From contig NZ_NPKP01000003.1 in assembly GCF_008329585.1 (NCBI RefSeq), positions 186,001 to 250,000 on the forward strand: 64,000 bases of DNA, written 5' to 3'. This DNA is from Mycolicibacterium sp. P9-22 (GTDB lineage Bacteria; Actinomycetota; Actinomycetes; Mycobacteriales; Mycobacteriaceae). Below the pieces are notes generated by a model. The model searched no databases and was not told where the DNA came from. It worked only from the letters and a program-made list of their open reading frames with translations. The translations under genes and the position numbers were made by a program. Positions 16,467 to 26,300 of this stretch are shown here, one piece after another (positions within the stretch are counted from its first letter, which is position 1; each line of letters opens with the position of its first letter).

Positions 16467-17681
16467 TCAGGCGGCATCCTTCTCGGCGGGCTGGGGGTCC
16501 GGACGTACGGCCTGCTTGGGGGCGATCGGAGAGACCTTTCGTTCCGTGCTGAGACGGAATGTGTCGGTGCTCTTTTCGGCCACTACAACGCTGGGACGGC
16601 CCGGCTTCTTCACCGTGCGCGCGGTCCGTGGTTTCTTGGCCGGGGCGGCCACCTCGGGTTCTGGCTCCACCGCCTGCGCTGTGGCTGGCGCCGCGATCCG
16701 GCTCTCCGCGGCGACCGCCGGTGGGTCGGTCATCGTGGTGGTCGGTGTCCTCGGCCGGACCACCTTGGCGACCTCGTCGACGATATCGCGCACCACCGCG
16801 ACCGTGAACTTGATCGGGGCCCGCACGACGGCACCGACGCCGTTGCGGATCGCCGTGGCGATCTGGCCGATATCGCCGGTGCCGAACGCCCGTACCACGT
16901 TGTAGGCCGCAGTCTGCGGTGTCACCGCGAGATCGCGGGCGTTGACGAACAGTTTGGTGCCCAGGCTCGCCGGTCCGACCGGCAGACCGGCCCAGGTCTT
17001 CAGAGTCCAGCCCTCCTCGGCGCTGCCCTCCACGACGACGATCCCGGTGTTGCCCAGCCGGTGGCGCAGCATCAGCCCCAGGTCCGGGTTGTCGACGTTC
17101 ATCATCGTCCAGAACATGATGGTGGCGGCATGGGAGAACACGACTGGATTCTGCGCGCCGGAGTCCTCGACGAGCTGTAGCGCTGCGTCCATGCGGGCGT
17201 CGAAGGCATTGCCGTCTCCGCCGCCTGGGACCGGTACCGACCGCGCACCCAGCGTCCACAATGCAGGCGCCAGCACGTACCCGATTCCGCCGAGTCCGGT
17301 GTCCGACGATCCCTCGAACCAGCCGGCGTTGATCTCACGGAATCCGGGTAAAACGGTGGGGGTGAGGCCGGTGGCGGCCGCGAACGGCGCGGCGGTTTCG
17401 GTGGTGCGCACCATGTTCGACGCGTAGATGGCGTCGTAGTCCACGCCGCCGGCGGCCAGGGCTGCCGCCACCGCTGCCGCCTGGGTCTGTCCCAGCGGCG
17501 TCAGATGGGCACCGGGTATCGAGTTGTCGATCGTGTGCGACGCGTTGGACTCGGACTCGCCGTGCCGGACGAAGGTCACCGTCATGGCGGCCGCAGGCAG
17601 CGCCGTGACGACGAACAGGACGGTCGCGGTCAGCGCCGCGAACAGAATTTTTCGTGACCGACCCCGTGCCCCCGTGACCAT
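16467..17681 (-). CDS. Exported histidine phosphatase with Lys/Pro-rich tail
   Basis: A 404-residue protein with a signal peptide or anchor (KILFAALTATVLFVVTALPAA), then a histidine phosphatase domain with the active-site motif TFVRHGESESN and the second-half His in VVFSHAATI. The phosphatase part ends near residue 250. The rest contains a helical stretch and a tail of about 100 residues rich in Pro, Ala, Lys and Arg (KKPRTARTVKKPGR), an unusual extension for the family. It is on the same strand as the EspA-like gene, 55 bases upstream of it, and may belong to the same unit. Substrate unknown. Confidence 0.78.
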   Translation of the reverse strand: MVTGARGRSRKILFAALTATVLFVVTALPAAAMTVTFVRHGESESNASHTIDNSIPGAHLTPLGQTQAAAVAAALAAGGVDYDAIYASNMVRTTETAAPFAAATGLTPTVLPGFREINAGWFEGSSDTGLGGIGYVLAPALWTLGARSVPVPGGGDGNAFDARMDAALQLVEDSGAQNPVVFSHAATIMFWTMMNVDNPDLGLMLRHRLGNTGIVVVEGSAEEGWTLKTWAGLPVGPASLGTKLFVNARDLAVTPQTAAYNVVRAFGTGDIGQIATAIRNGVGAVVRAPIKFTVAVVRDIVDEVAKVVRPRTPTTTMTDPPAVAAESRIAAPATAQAVEPEPEVAAPAKKPRTARTVKKPGRPSVVVAEKSTDTFRLSTERKVSPIAPKQAVRPDPQPAEKDAA

Positions 17682-17698
17682 CGGATCACAGTAGCGAG

Positions 17699-18178
17699 CT
17701 ACGCGGGATCGCAGATGAGGATCGGGATCTTACGATCGGTGTAGGACCGGTAATTCGCGAAGTCGGGGTACATCGCGTCCAGCTTGGGCCAGTACTCGTC
17801 GCGCTCGGCGTCGGTGGCCTCGCGCGCCACCAGTTCGAGTCGTTCCTTCTTGGTCTGGAACGTGATGGCGGGGTTGGCCTTCAGATTCAGGTACCACATC
17901 GGGTTGGTGGCACGCCCGCCCTGCGAGGCGACCAGGACGATGCGCTTGCCCTCCTGCAGGAAGAGCAGCGGACTGTCCCGGGGCTCCCCGGACTTGCGCC
18001 CGATGGTGGTCAGGATGCCGACCTCCGTGCCGCGCAGGAACTTGTTACCGAACTTGCCGTTGGTCTTCTTGAAGAGCCAGGTCTGGGCCCGCGACATCCA
18101 TTTGATGACGGTGCCGGTCGACGGCGCATTGAGCCGTTCGACCTGTTTGGGGTTGAGCGGCTTGGGCGTATCGGTCAT
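17699..18178 (-). CDS. ddn: Deazaflavin (F420)-dependent nitroreductase, Ddn type
   Basis: A 159-residue Ddn-family protein, by family and position the equivalent of Rv3547, the enzyme that reduces menaquinone and activates the prodrug pretomanid using F420H2. Visible elements: VGILTTIGRKSGEPRDSPLL, ATNPMWYLNLKANPAITFQ and the conserved tail YRSYTDRKIPILICDP. The start ATG 18178 is nine bases after the stop of the NTF2-like gene, so fadA5, that gene and ddn look like one operon, which would place ddn under the KstR promoter. The paralogue at 14013 shares the same motifs but is shorter. Confidence 0.85.
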   Translation of the reverse strand: MTDTPKPLNPKQVERLNAPSTGTVIKWMSRAQTWLFKKTNGKFGNKFLRGTEVGILTTIGRKSGEPRDSPLLFLQEGKRIVLVASQGGRATNPMWYLNLKANPAITFQTKKERLELVAREATDAERDEYWPKLDAMYPDFANYRSYTDRKIPILICDPA

Positions 18179-18187
18179 GACCAGAAC

Positions 18188-18558
18188 CTATCGGCTGATG
18201 AACGGTTTCAGCGAGGCGCGGATGTGGTGGATCCGCGGATCATCGGCCGGGATCAGGAAGGTCTCATCGACGTGCGAGCACACCCGCCGGCCGAACAGGC
18301 GCGGTTTGGTCAGTACGTCGAACTCGGCCCGGACGTGGTCGCCGTCGACGGTGAACTTCGGCGGTGTGCACTGTTCGATCAGCTTGAACTGGGGGCCGCT
18401 GTTCAGACTGCGGCGCAGGTGATCTCCCGAGCGTCCGGTCTTGAGTCCCATCTCGATGCGGACGCAGTCCGGCGTGAACGGAACCCCGTCGGCCCGATGG
18501 GTGGCGAGCGCATCGATATAGGACTGCGCCGCGGCGATGCGTTCGACTTCGGTCGCCA

Positions 18559-18559
<1 letters not shown>
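18188..18559 (-). CDS. Small NTF2/SnoaL-like protein in the fadA5 operon
   Basis: A 123-residue cytosolic protein. Its layout (N-terminal helix AAAQSYIDALATH followed by a strand-rich region ending in RIHHIRASLKPF) resembles NTF2/SnoaL-like folds, but this is a weak assignment made by eye. The ATG at 18559 shares one base with the fadA5 stop (TGATG), so the two are co-translated, and ddn follows nine bases later. It could assist a steroid-CoA or quinone step; no catalytic residues can be named. Confidence 0.55.
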
Positions 18560-19731
<1,172 letters not shown>

Positions 19732-19732
19732 C

Positions 19733-19746
19733 TAGAACACGTTTCA
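19733..19746. promoter_or_regulatory. KstR operator between fadA5 and cyp125
   Basis: TAGAACACGTTTCA matches the KstR consensus TnnAACnnGTTnnA at every defined position. It overlaps the predicted -10 of fadA5 (TAGCCT, 19734-19729 on the minus strand) and lies just upstream of a -10-like TAGTCT for cyp125 (19748-19753, + strand). One site can therefore repress both directions. KstR is released by the CoA thioester of 3-oxo-4-cholestenoic acid (known for the family). Confidence 0.93.
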
Positions 19747-19880
19747 TTAGTCTGACAAGCGACGATGCCCCCGTGCCTTTTATCTGCGGTGAAGGCATGT
19801 TTCAATGGTTCACAAGTGGCACTAGAAGGAATTGTTCCCAACCCCGACATGTGCCCGTACTTTGCGCAAAGGAGATCTGC

Positions 19881-21125
19881 ATGCCCAGCCTGAACCTGCC
19901 CGACGGCTTCGATCCGCTAGACGCGAGCCTGAACCTCGAACGGCTGCCGGTCGAGGAATTGGCCGAGCTCCGCAAGGCCGAACCGGTCCACTGGGTGGAC
20001 GTGCCCGGCGGCACCGGCGGATTCGGGGACAAGGGCTACTGGATCGTCACCAAGCATGCCGATGTCAAGGAGGTGTCCAAGAACAGCGAGGTCTTCGGCA
20101 GCTCGCCGGACGGCGCCATCCCGGTCTGGCCGGAGGGCATGACCCGCGACGCGATCGACCTGCAGAAGGCCGTGCTGCTCAACATGGACGCCCCGCAGCA
20201 CACCCGGCTGCGAAAGATCATTTCCCGCGGCTTCACCCCGCGCGCCGTCGGGCGCCTCGAGGAGGAGTTGCGCGCCCGCGCCCGCAAGATCGCCGAGACC
20301 GCCGCCGCAGACGGCACCGGTGATTTCGTCGAGCAGGTCTCGTGCGAGTTGCCGTTGCAAGCCATCGCCGAACTGCTCGGTGTGCCGCAGGATGACCGCG
20401 ACAAGATCTTCCGGTGGTCCAACGAGATGACCGCCGGTGAGGATCCCGAGTACGCCGACGTGGATCCGGCCATGTCCTCCTTCGAGCTGATCACCTACGC
20501 CATGAAGATGGCCGAGGAGCGGGCCAAGAACCCGACCGAGGACATCGTGACCAAGCTGATCGAGGCCGATATCGACGGCGAGAAGCTCTCGGATGACGAG
20601 TTCGGTTTCTTCGTCGTCATGCTGGCGGTCGCCGGCAACGAGACCACCCGCAACTCCATCACGCACGGCATGATCGCCTTCGCCCAGCATCCCGAGCAGT
20701 GGGAGCTGTACAAGAAGGAGCGCCCGGGCACCGCGGCCGACGAGATCATCCGATGGGCCACCCCGGTTTCGGCATTCCAGCGCACCGCGCTGCAGGACAC
20801 CGAGCTCGGCGGGATGAAGATCAAGAAGGGTGACCGCGTGGTGATGTCGTACCGCTCGGCCAACTTCGACGACGAGGCGTTCGACGATCCGCAGGCGTTC
20901 AACGTCCTGCGCGACCCCAACCCTCATGTCGGCTTCGGCGGCACCGGCGCGCACTACTGCATCGGCGCCAACCTGGCCCGGATGACCATCAACCTCATCT
21001 TCAACGCCATCGCCGACGTGATGCCCGACATCAAACCGATCGGCGAACCGGAGCGGCTGAAGTCCGGCTGGCTCAACGGCATCAAGCACTGGCAGGTCGA
21101 CTACACCGGCGCTTCGGCAAACTAG
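19881..21125 (+). CDS. cyp125: Steroid C26-monooxygenase CYP125
   Basis: Cytochrome P450 that oxidises the terminal carbon of the cholesterol side chain, through the alcohol to the carboxylic acid, to start side-chain degradation. The protein has 414 residues with the I-helix AGNETT (251-256), the ExxR motif EIIR (288-291) and the heme-binding segment FGGTGAHYCIGANLAR with Cys360. ATG 19881 has an AAGGAGA site seven bases upstream and gives an N-terminus (SLNLPDGFDPLD) aligned with known CYP125, so the open frame back to 19773 is not used. It heads the operon cyp125-chsE1-chsE2-chsH2-chsH1-ltp2, with a 5' leader of about 120 bases. Confidence 0.96.
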   Translation: MPSLNLPDGFDPLDASLNLERLPVEELAELRKAEPVHWVDVPGGTGGFGDKGYWIVTKHADVKEVSKNSEVFGSSPDGAIPVWPEGMTRDAIDLQKAVLLNMDAPQHTRLRKIISRGFTPRAVGRLEEELRARARKIAETAAADGTGDFVEQVSCELPLQAIAELLGVPQDDRDKIFRWSNEMTAGEDPEYADVDPAMSSFELITYAMKMAEERAKNPTEDIVTKLIEADIDGEKLSDDEFGFFVVMLAVAGNETTRNSITHGMIAFAQHPEQWELYKKERPGTAADEIIRWATPVSAFQRTALQDTELGGMKIKKGDRVVMSYRSANFDDEAFDDPQAFNVLRDPNPHVGFGGTGAHYCIGANLARMTINLIFNAIADVMPDIKPIGEPERLKSGWLNGIKHWQVDYTGASAN

Positions 21126-21144
21126 ATCCCAAGGAGCAGAACGG

Positions 21145-22149
21145 GTGGACTTCTCGCCGAACCCGGAGCAGCAGGCTGTCGCCGATGTGGTGACATCGGT
21201 GCTGGACCGGGAAAATAGTTGGGACGCACTGGTTTCCGGTGGTGTCGCCGCGCTCGCCGTGCCTGAGCGCCTCGGTGGTGACGGGCTGGGGCTGGCCGAG
21301 GTGGCAACGGCACTTACCGAGATCGGCCGGCACGGCACGGTCGGTCAGGCGCTGGCCACCCTCGGTCTCGGCCTGGTGCCGCTGCTGGATCTCGCCTCCC
21401 AGGCGCAGCAGGACCGCTACCTGGCCGGCGTCGCCGGAGGGGCGGTGCTGTCCGCGGCGCTGAACGAGCCCGGAACGTCGCTGCCGGAGAGCCCGTCGGT
21501 CACGCTGACCGACGGAAAGCTCAACGGCACCAAGATCGGTGTGCCCTACGCCGAGACGGCGCAGTGGCTCGTGGTCACCGCTGCCGGCGCGGTCGTGGTG
21601 ATCTCGCCGCAGGCTGCCGGTGTCACGCTGACCAAGACACCGACCGCCAGTGGGTCAGACGAATACGTGGTGGTGTTCGAGGACGCAGAAGTTCCTGCGG
21701 TCGACATCCTTGAGGGCGCGACCGTCACCCGGGTGAACCAGCTGGCGTTGGCCTCGATCGGCGCCTACGCCGCCGGGCTGGTCGCCGGCGCACTGCGGCT
21801 CACCGCGGATTACGTGGCGACCCGCGAGCAGTTCGGCCGGCCGCTGTCGACCTTCCAGACGGTCGCCGCCCAGCTGTCCGAGATCTACATCGCCTCGCGC
21901 ACCATCGCGCTGGTGTCGACGTCGGTGGTGTGGCGGCTCACGGAGGGTTTGGATACCGATGACGATCTGGCGCTGCTCGGCTACTGGCTGACATCGCAGG
22001 CGCCGCCGGCGATGCGGCTGTGCCACCACCTGCACGGCGGTATGGGCATGGACATCACCTACCCCATGGACCGCTACTTCTCTTCGATCAAGGATCTGAC
22101 CCGGTTGCTGGGCGGTCCGTCGTATCGGCTCGATGTGGTTGGCGCGTGA
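21145..22149 (+). CDS. fadE28: Acyl-CoA dehydrogenase subunit ChsE1 (FadE28)
   Basis: One half of the heterotetrameric acyl-CoA dehydrogenase ChsE1-ChsE2 that desaturates 3-oxo-4-pregnene-20-carboxyl-CoA, the last three-carbon side-chain intermediate. The protein has 334 residues, with the N-terminal ALAVPERLGGDGLGLAEVATAL and C-terminal LHGGMGMDITYPMDRYFSS regions of the family. In the known enzyme only one active site forms per pair, with the base in the partner subunit. GTG 21145 follows the ribosome site AAGGAG, 19 bases after the cyp125 stop. It equals Rv3544c. Confidence 0.93.
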   Translation: MDFSPNPEQQAVADVVTSVLDRENSWDALVSGGVAALAVPERLGGDGLGLAEVATALTEIGRHGTVGQALATLGLGLVPLLDLASQAQQDRYLAGVAGGAVLSAALNEPGTSLPESPSVTLTDGKLNGTKIGVPYAETAQWLVVTAAGAVVVISPQAAGVTLTKTPTASGSDEYVVVFEDAEVPAVDILEGATVTRVNQLALASIGAYAAGLVAGALRLTADYVATREQFGRPLSTFQTVAAQLSEIYIASRTIALVSTSVVWRLTEGLDTDDDLALLGYWLTSQAPPAMRLCHHLHGGMGMDITYPMDRYFSSIKDLTRLLGGPSYRLDVVGA

Positions 22150-22181
22150 TGGGGCGAGCGAAGCGACGGGAGAATAGCTAG

Positions 22182-23345
22182 ATGTTCATCGAACTGACCT
22201 CGGAGCAGCGGTCACTGCAAGCTGAACTGCGCGAGTACTTCACGACTCTGATCACGCCCGAAGAAGCCGCGGCGATGGAGTCCGACCGGCACAACGAGGC
22301 CTACCGCACCGTGATCAAGCGGATGGGTTCGGACGGCAAACTCGGTGTCGGCTGGCCCAAGGAGTACGGCGGCCTCGGCTTCGGCCCGATCGAGCAGCAG
22401 ATCTTCGTCAACGAGGCCAACCGGGCCGATGTGCCGCTGCCGATGGTGACGCTGCAGACCGTCGGGCCCACCCTGCAGGTGCACGGCACCGAGGCGCAGA
22501 AGAAGAAATTCCTGCCCGGAATCCTGGCCGGCGAAGTCCATTTCGCGATCGGTTACTCCGAGCCGGAGGCCGGCACGGACCTGGCCTCGTTGCGCACCAG
22601 CGCAATCCGGCACGGTGACGAATACATCGTCAACGGGCAGAAGATGTGGACCACCGGCGCGCATGACGCCGACTACATCTGGCTGGCCTGCCGCACGGAT
22701 CCGGAGGCCGCCAAGCACAAGGGCATCTCGATCCTGATCGTGGACACCAAGGATCCCGGCTACTCCTGGACGCCGATCATCCTGTCCGACGGCGCGCACC
22801 ACACCAACGCCTCCTACTACAACGAGGTGCGGGTGCCCGCCGACATGCTGGTCGGTGAGGAGCACGGCGGCTGGAAGCTGATCACCACCCAGCTCAACCA
22901 CGAGCGGGTCGGACTGGGCCCGGCCGGCCGTATCGCCGGCATCTACGACGAGGTCTACGAATGGGCCGCCAAGCCCGGCCCGGACGGTGTCACGCCGCTC
23001 GAGCAGGAGGGCGCCCGCCGGCTGCTCGGCCAGATCAAATCGATCTGGCGGGTCAACGAATTGCTGAACTGGCAGGTCGCGGCGTCCGGTGAGACCATCG
23101 CCGTGGCCGATGCCGCGGCGACGAAAGTGTTTTCCACGGAACGGATTCAAGAAGTCGGCAGGCTCGCCGAAGAGGTCGTCGGCCGGTACGGCAACCCTGC
23201 CGACCCGGAAACCGCCCGGCTGCTGGACTGGCTGGACAAGATGACCAAGCGCAACCTGGTGATCACCTTCGGCGGCGGTGTCAACGAGGTGATGCGCGAG
23301 ATGATCGCGGCATCCGGGCTCAAGGTGCCGAGGGTGCCGAGGTGA
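22182..23345 (+). CDS. fadE29: Acyl-CoA dehydrogenase subunit ChsE2 (FadE29)
   Basis: Partner subunit of ChsE1; together they introduce the double bond in 3-oxo-4-pregnene-20-carboxyl-CoA with FAD. The 387-residue protein has acyl-CoA dehydrogenase features: GWPKEYGGLGFGPIEQQIF, the flavin-binding IGYSEPEAGTDLASLRTSA and QLNHERVGLGPAGR. It equals Rv3543c. It is 32 bases after chsE1 and its stop overlaps the GTG of chsH2 (GTGA). Confidence 0.94.
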   Translation: MFIELTSEQRSLQAELREYFTTLITPEEAAAMESDRHNEAYRTVIKRMGSDGKLGVGWPKEYGGLGFGPIEQQIFVNEANRADVPLPMVTLQTVGPTLQVHGTEAQKKKFLPGILAGEVHFAIGYSEPEAGTDLASLRTSAIRHGDEYIVNGQKMWTTGAHDADYIWLACRTDPEAAKHKGISILIVDTKDPGYSWTPIILSDGAHHTNASYYNEVRVPADMLVGEEHGGWKLITTQLNHERVGLGPAGRIAGIYDEVYEWAAKPGPDGVTPLEQEGARRLLGQIKSIWRVNELLNWQVAASGETIAVADAAATKVFSTERIQEVGRLAEEVVGRYGNPADPETARLLDWLDKMTKRNLVITFGGGVNEVMREMIAASGLKVPRVPR

Positions 23346-24301
23346 CGGAACTGCAGGCGGGCATCGATGAGATCGTCGCTGCGGGAGGCGGTGAGCCCAC
23401 CATCGCCCGGGATCCGGTGAATCAGCCGATGATTCACCACTGGACGGATGCGATCGGTGACACCAACCCGATCTACGTCGACCAGGACGCCGCCAAGGCG
23501 GCCGGGCATGACGGCATCGTCGCGCCGCCGGCCATGATCCAGGTCTGGACCATGATGGGTCTGGGGCGCACCCGCTCCGATGACGATCCACTGGCCCGGG
23601 CCATGAAACTGTTCGATGACGCCGGGTACGTCGGCGTGGTGGCCACCAACTGCGATCAGACGTATCACCGCTATCTGAAGCCGGGCGAGCTCGTCGCGAT
23701 GAGCGCCGAGATCACCGATGTCGTAGGGCCCAAGCAGACCGCGCTGGGCGAGGGTTACTTCATCAATCAGAAGATCCGCTGGCACGTAGGCGACGAAGAG
23801 GTCGCCGAAATGGACTGGCGCATCATGAAGTTCCTCCCGGCCGGTAAGCAGTCGGCAACCGAGATTGCCGCGCTGCCGGAGGATCTCGACCCGGACAAGC
23901 TGATGCGGCCGTCGTCCTCGCGTGACACCAAGTTCTTCTGGGACGGCATCAACGCGCACGAGTTGCGGATCCAGCGGCGCCCGGACGGGACGCTGCAGCA
24001 CCCGCCAGTGCCCGCGGTGTGGGCCGACAAGGACGCCCCGGCCGACTATGTGGTCTCCTCGGGCAAGGGAACCGTCTACAGTTACGTCGTGCACCATGCG
24101 CCGAAGGTGCCCGGACGCACGCTGCCGTTCGTGATCGCGCTCGTCGAACTCGAAGAAGGCGTCCGCATGCTCGGTGAGCTGCGCGGTATCGACCCCGCCG
24201 ACGTGAAGATCGGATTGCCGGTGCGCACAACGTATCTCGATTTCCCCGACAGCGATGTGAGCCCGGCCTGGAGCCTGTACGCATGGGAGGTCACCGCGTG
24301 A
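23342..24301 (+). CDS. chsH2: ChsH2: MaoC-like hydratase with C-terminal DUF35 domain
   Basis: Forms with ChsH1 the enoyl-CoA hydratase that adds water to 3-oxo-4,17-pregnadiene-20-carboxyl-CoA, and its C-terminal OB-fold (DUF35) binds the aldolase Ltp2. The protein has 319 residues: hot-dog half at 1-180 (WTDAIGDTNPIYVDQDAAKAA) and DUF35 part from about 195 (DTKFFWDGINAHELRIQRR). The zinc-ribbon cysteines found in many DUF35 proteins are absent here. GTG 23342 overlaps the chsE2 stop and the end overlaps the chsH1 start. It equals Rv3542c. Confidence 0.93.
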   Translation: MTELQAGIDEIVAAGGGEPTIARDPVNQPMIHHWTDAIGDTNPIYVDQDAAKAAGHDGIVAPPAMIQVWTMMGLGRTRSDDDPLARAMKLFDDAGYVGVVATNCDQTYHRYLKPGELVAMSAEITDVVGPKQTALGEGYFINQKIRWHVGDEEVAEMDWRIMKFLPAGKQSATEIAALPEDLDPDKLMRPSSSRDTKFFWDGINAHELRIQRRPDGTLQHPPVPAVWADKDAPADYVVSSGKGTVYSYVVHHAPKVPGRTLPFVIALVELEEGVRMLGELRGIDPADVKIGLPVRTTYLDFPDSDVSPAWSLYAWEVTA

Positions 24302-24690
24302 GCGTGACCGTGGGCACCAAGCTGCCCGAACTGCAGATCTACGGTGACCCGACCTTCATCGTCTCGACCGCGATCGCGACCCGCGATTACCAGGACGTGC
24401 ACCATGACCGGGACAAGGCGCAGGCCAAGGGTTCCAAGGACATCTTCGTCAACATCCTGACCGACACCGGTCTGGTGGGTCGCTATGTCACCGACTGGGC
24501 CGGGCCCGCCGCCGTGGTGAAGTCGATCAAGCTTCGCCTCGGAGTGCCGTGGTACGCCTATGACACCATCACTTTCACCGGCGAGGTGACCGCGATCGAC
24601 GGTGATCTGGTGACCCTGAAGGTGGTGGGCGCCAACAGCCTCGGCAATCACGTCATCGCGACGTCCACTCTGACATTGGGGGACAAGTGA
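24298..24690 (+). CDS. chsH1: ChsH1: MaoC-like enoyl-CoA hydratase subunit
   Basis: Catalytic hot-dog partner of ChsH2 in hydration of the 17(20)-ene CoA thioester. The protein has 130 residues from the GTG at 24298, which overlaps the chsH2 stop (GTGA). The hydratase 2 type active-site stretch is RDYQDVHHDRDKAQAKG, with the Asp and His in the expected order. It equals Rv3541c. Its stop overlaps the ltp2 start, so chsH2, chsH1 and ltp2 are translationally linked, consistent with the known ChsH1-ChsH2-Ltp2 complex. Confidence 0.93.
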   Translation: MSVTVGTKLPELQIYGDPTFIVSTAIATRDYQDVHHDRDKAQAKGSKDIFVNILTDTGLVGRYVTDWAGPAAVVKSIKLRLGVPWYAYDTITFTGEVTAIDGDLVTLKVVGANSLGNHVIATSTLTLGDK

Positions 24691-25847
24691 CGCTCTCCGG
24701 CAAGGCAGCGATCGCCGGTATCGGCGCCACCGACTTCTCGAAGAACTCCGGCCGCAGCGAGCTGCGGCTGGCCGCCGAGGCGGTGCTGGACGCGCTCGAT
24801 GACGCGGGCTTGTCGCCTGCGGATGTCGATGGCCTGGTGACCTTCACCATGGACTCCAACCTGGAGACCGCCGTCGCGCGGTCCACCGGGATCGGCGATC
24901 TGAAGTTCTTCAGCCAGATCGGCTACGGCGGCGGTGCCGCGGCCGCCACGGTGCAGCAGGCCGCCCTCGCGGTGGCGACCGGAGTCGCCGAAGTCGTGGT
25001 GGCGTACCGGGCCTTCAACGAGCGTTCGGAATTCCGTTTCGGTCAGGTGATGAGCGGCCTGACCGTCAACGCCGACTCCCGTGGCGTGGAGTACAGCTGG
25101 TCCTACCCGCACGGGCTGAGTACCCCGGCCGCCTCGGTGGCGATGATCGCGCAACGCTATATGCACGAATACGGAGCCACCAGTGCGGATTTCGGCGCCG
25201 TCTCGGTCGCCGACCGCAAGCACGCCGCCAACAATCCGAAAGCACATTTTTACGGTAAGCCGATCACCATCGAGGATCACCAGAACTCGCGGTGGATCGC
25301 CGAGCCGCTGCGGCTGCTGGACTGCTGCCAGGAAACCGACGGTGGGGTGGCCCTGGTGGTCACCACCCCGGAGCGGGCCAAGGATCTCAAGCACCGGCCG
25401 GCGATCATCGAGGCCGCCGCACAGGGTGCGGGCGCCGACCAGTTCACCATGTATTCGTACTACCGCGATGAACTCGGGCTGCCCGAGATGGGTCTGGTCG
25501 GTCGCCAGCTGTGGGAGCAGAGCGGCCTGTCGCCGGCCGATATCCAGACCGCGATCCTGTACGACCACTTCACGCCGTACACACTCATCCAGCTCGAGGA
25601 GCTCGGCTTCTGCGGTAAGGGCGAGGCCAAGGACTTCATCGCCGGGGGCGCCATCGAGCTCGGTGGGCGGCTGCCGATCAACACCCACGGCGGTCAGCTC
25701 GGTGAGGCCTATATCCACGGGATGAACGGCATCGCCGAGGGTGTGCGCCAGTTGCGTGGGACCTCGGTCAATCAGGTCGACAATGTCGAGCATGTGCTGG
25801 TCACCGCGGGTACGGGCGTGCCGACCTCGGGTCTGATCCTCGGCTAG
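24687..25847 (+). CDS. ltp2: Ltp2, thiolase-fold retro-aldolase
   Basis: Cleaves 17-hydroxy-3-oxo-4-pregnene-20-carboxyl-CoA to androst-4-ene-3,17-dione and propionyl-CoA, ending side-chain degradation. The protein has 386 residues of the thiolase/SCP-x type. It lacks the thiolase Cys and the GHP histidine motif but has the family's C-terminal NTHGGQLGEAYIHGMNGIAE. GTG 24687 overlaps the chsH1 stop. It equals Rv3540c and is the last gene of the cyp125 operon. A 453-base AT-richer gap follows. Confidence 0.94.
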   Translation: MTLSGKAAIAGIGATDFSKNSGRSELRLAAEAVLDALDDAGLSPADVDGLVTFTMDSNLETAVARSTGIGDLKFFSQIGYGGGAAAATVQQAALAVATGVAEVVVAYRAFNERSEFRFGQVMSGLTVNADSRGVEYSWSYPHGLSTPAASVAMIAQRYMHEYGATSADFGAVSVADRKHAANNPKAHFYGKPITIEDHQNSRWIAEPLRLLDCCQETDGGVALVVTTPERAKDLKHRPAIIEAAAQGAGADQFTMYSYYRDELGLPEMGLVGRQLWEQSGLSPADIQTAILYDHFTPYTLIQLEELGFCGKGEAKDFIAGGAIELGGRLPINTHGGQLGEAYIHGMNGIAEGVRQLRGTSVNQVDNVEHVLVTAGTGVPTSGLILG

Positions 25848-26300
25848 ACCCCGGCGTGTCCGTGGCTCGTTGTTTAGATTGCTGAAGTTGGCAAAATACG
25901 CGGATGTCCGGGTGCTCCGGTAAGGGTCCCTTTACCAATGGGCGGATCGCTTTGGCAAATATTTGACGCATTTGCTGATTCGCTATTCTGGCGTAAAAGT
26001 GCCACGCAATGCCGCACGTTCCGCGCGATCTGTCCGTGCCGTCAAATCGGTAAAATACCAGCTTGTCCCGGGTTTTGGCGTCGCGGTGCGATGACCGCTG
26101 CACACACTGGTCGTTCCGAGCGCAACAACCCCATTGTATTTTGCCAGAATCCCATTGTGATGGTCGATGGCTACTGTTAGCGTCAGCCTGAGTAGCGACG
26201 GTTGACCAATGGTCGGCAACTATATAGCGACAACGTTATTTGTTTGCGACATGCAGGTTGGGGATGGTCCGGGAAAGGCTGTCGCTCGAGGGGAGCCTCG
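25848..26300. other. AT-richer intergenic region upstream of the glycan island
   Basis: No credible gene is seen in these 453 bases. The region is clearly richer in A/T than its surroundings and holds repeated short motifs: TGGCAAAATA at 25889-25898 and its exact inverse at 26137-26146, the hairpin GGTAAAATACC at 26049-26059, and CCCATTGT twice near 26130-26160. Two promoter-like pairs are visible: TTGACG (25963) with TATTCT (25984), and TTGACC (26202), which carries the palindrome GACCAATGGTC, followed by TATATAG (26221). Such a region is a natural target for the silencer Lsr2 and the likely promoter of the island (inference). Confidence 0.5.

Noticed and set aside
15200..16552. 450-codon + strand open frame opposite the EspA-like gene
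   Set aside because: No recognisable domain and poor composition; the minus frame has the W-x-G domain and a start/stop overlap with its neighbours.
19773..19880. N-terminal extension of cyp125
   Set aside because: The frame is open, but ATG 19881 has a strong AAGGAGA site and gives the family N-terminus; the extra residues are not CYP125-like.
26226..26242. GACAACGTTATTTGT considered as a KstR box
   Set aside because: The AAC and GTT half-sites lack the two-base spacer required by the consensus.
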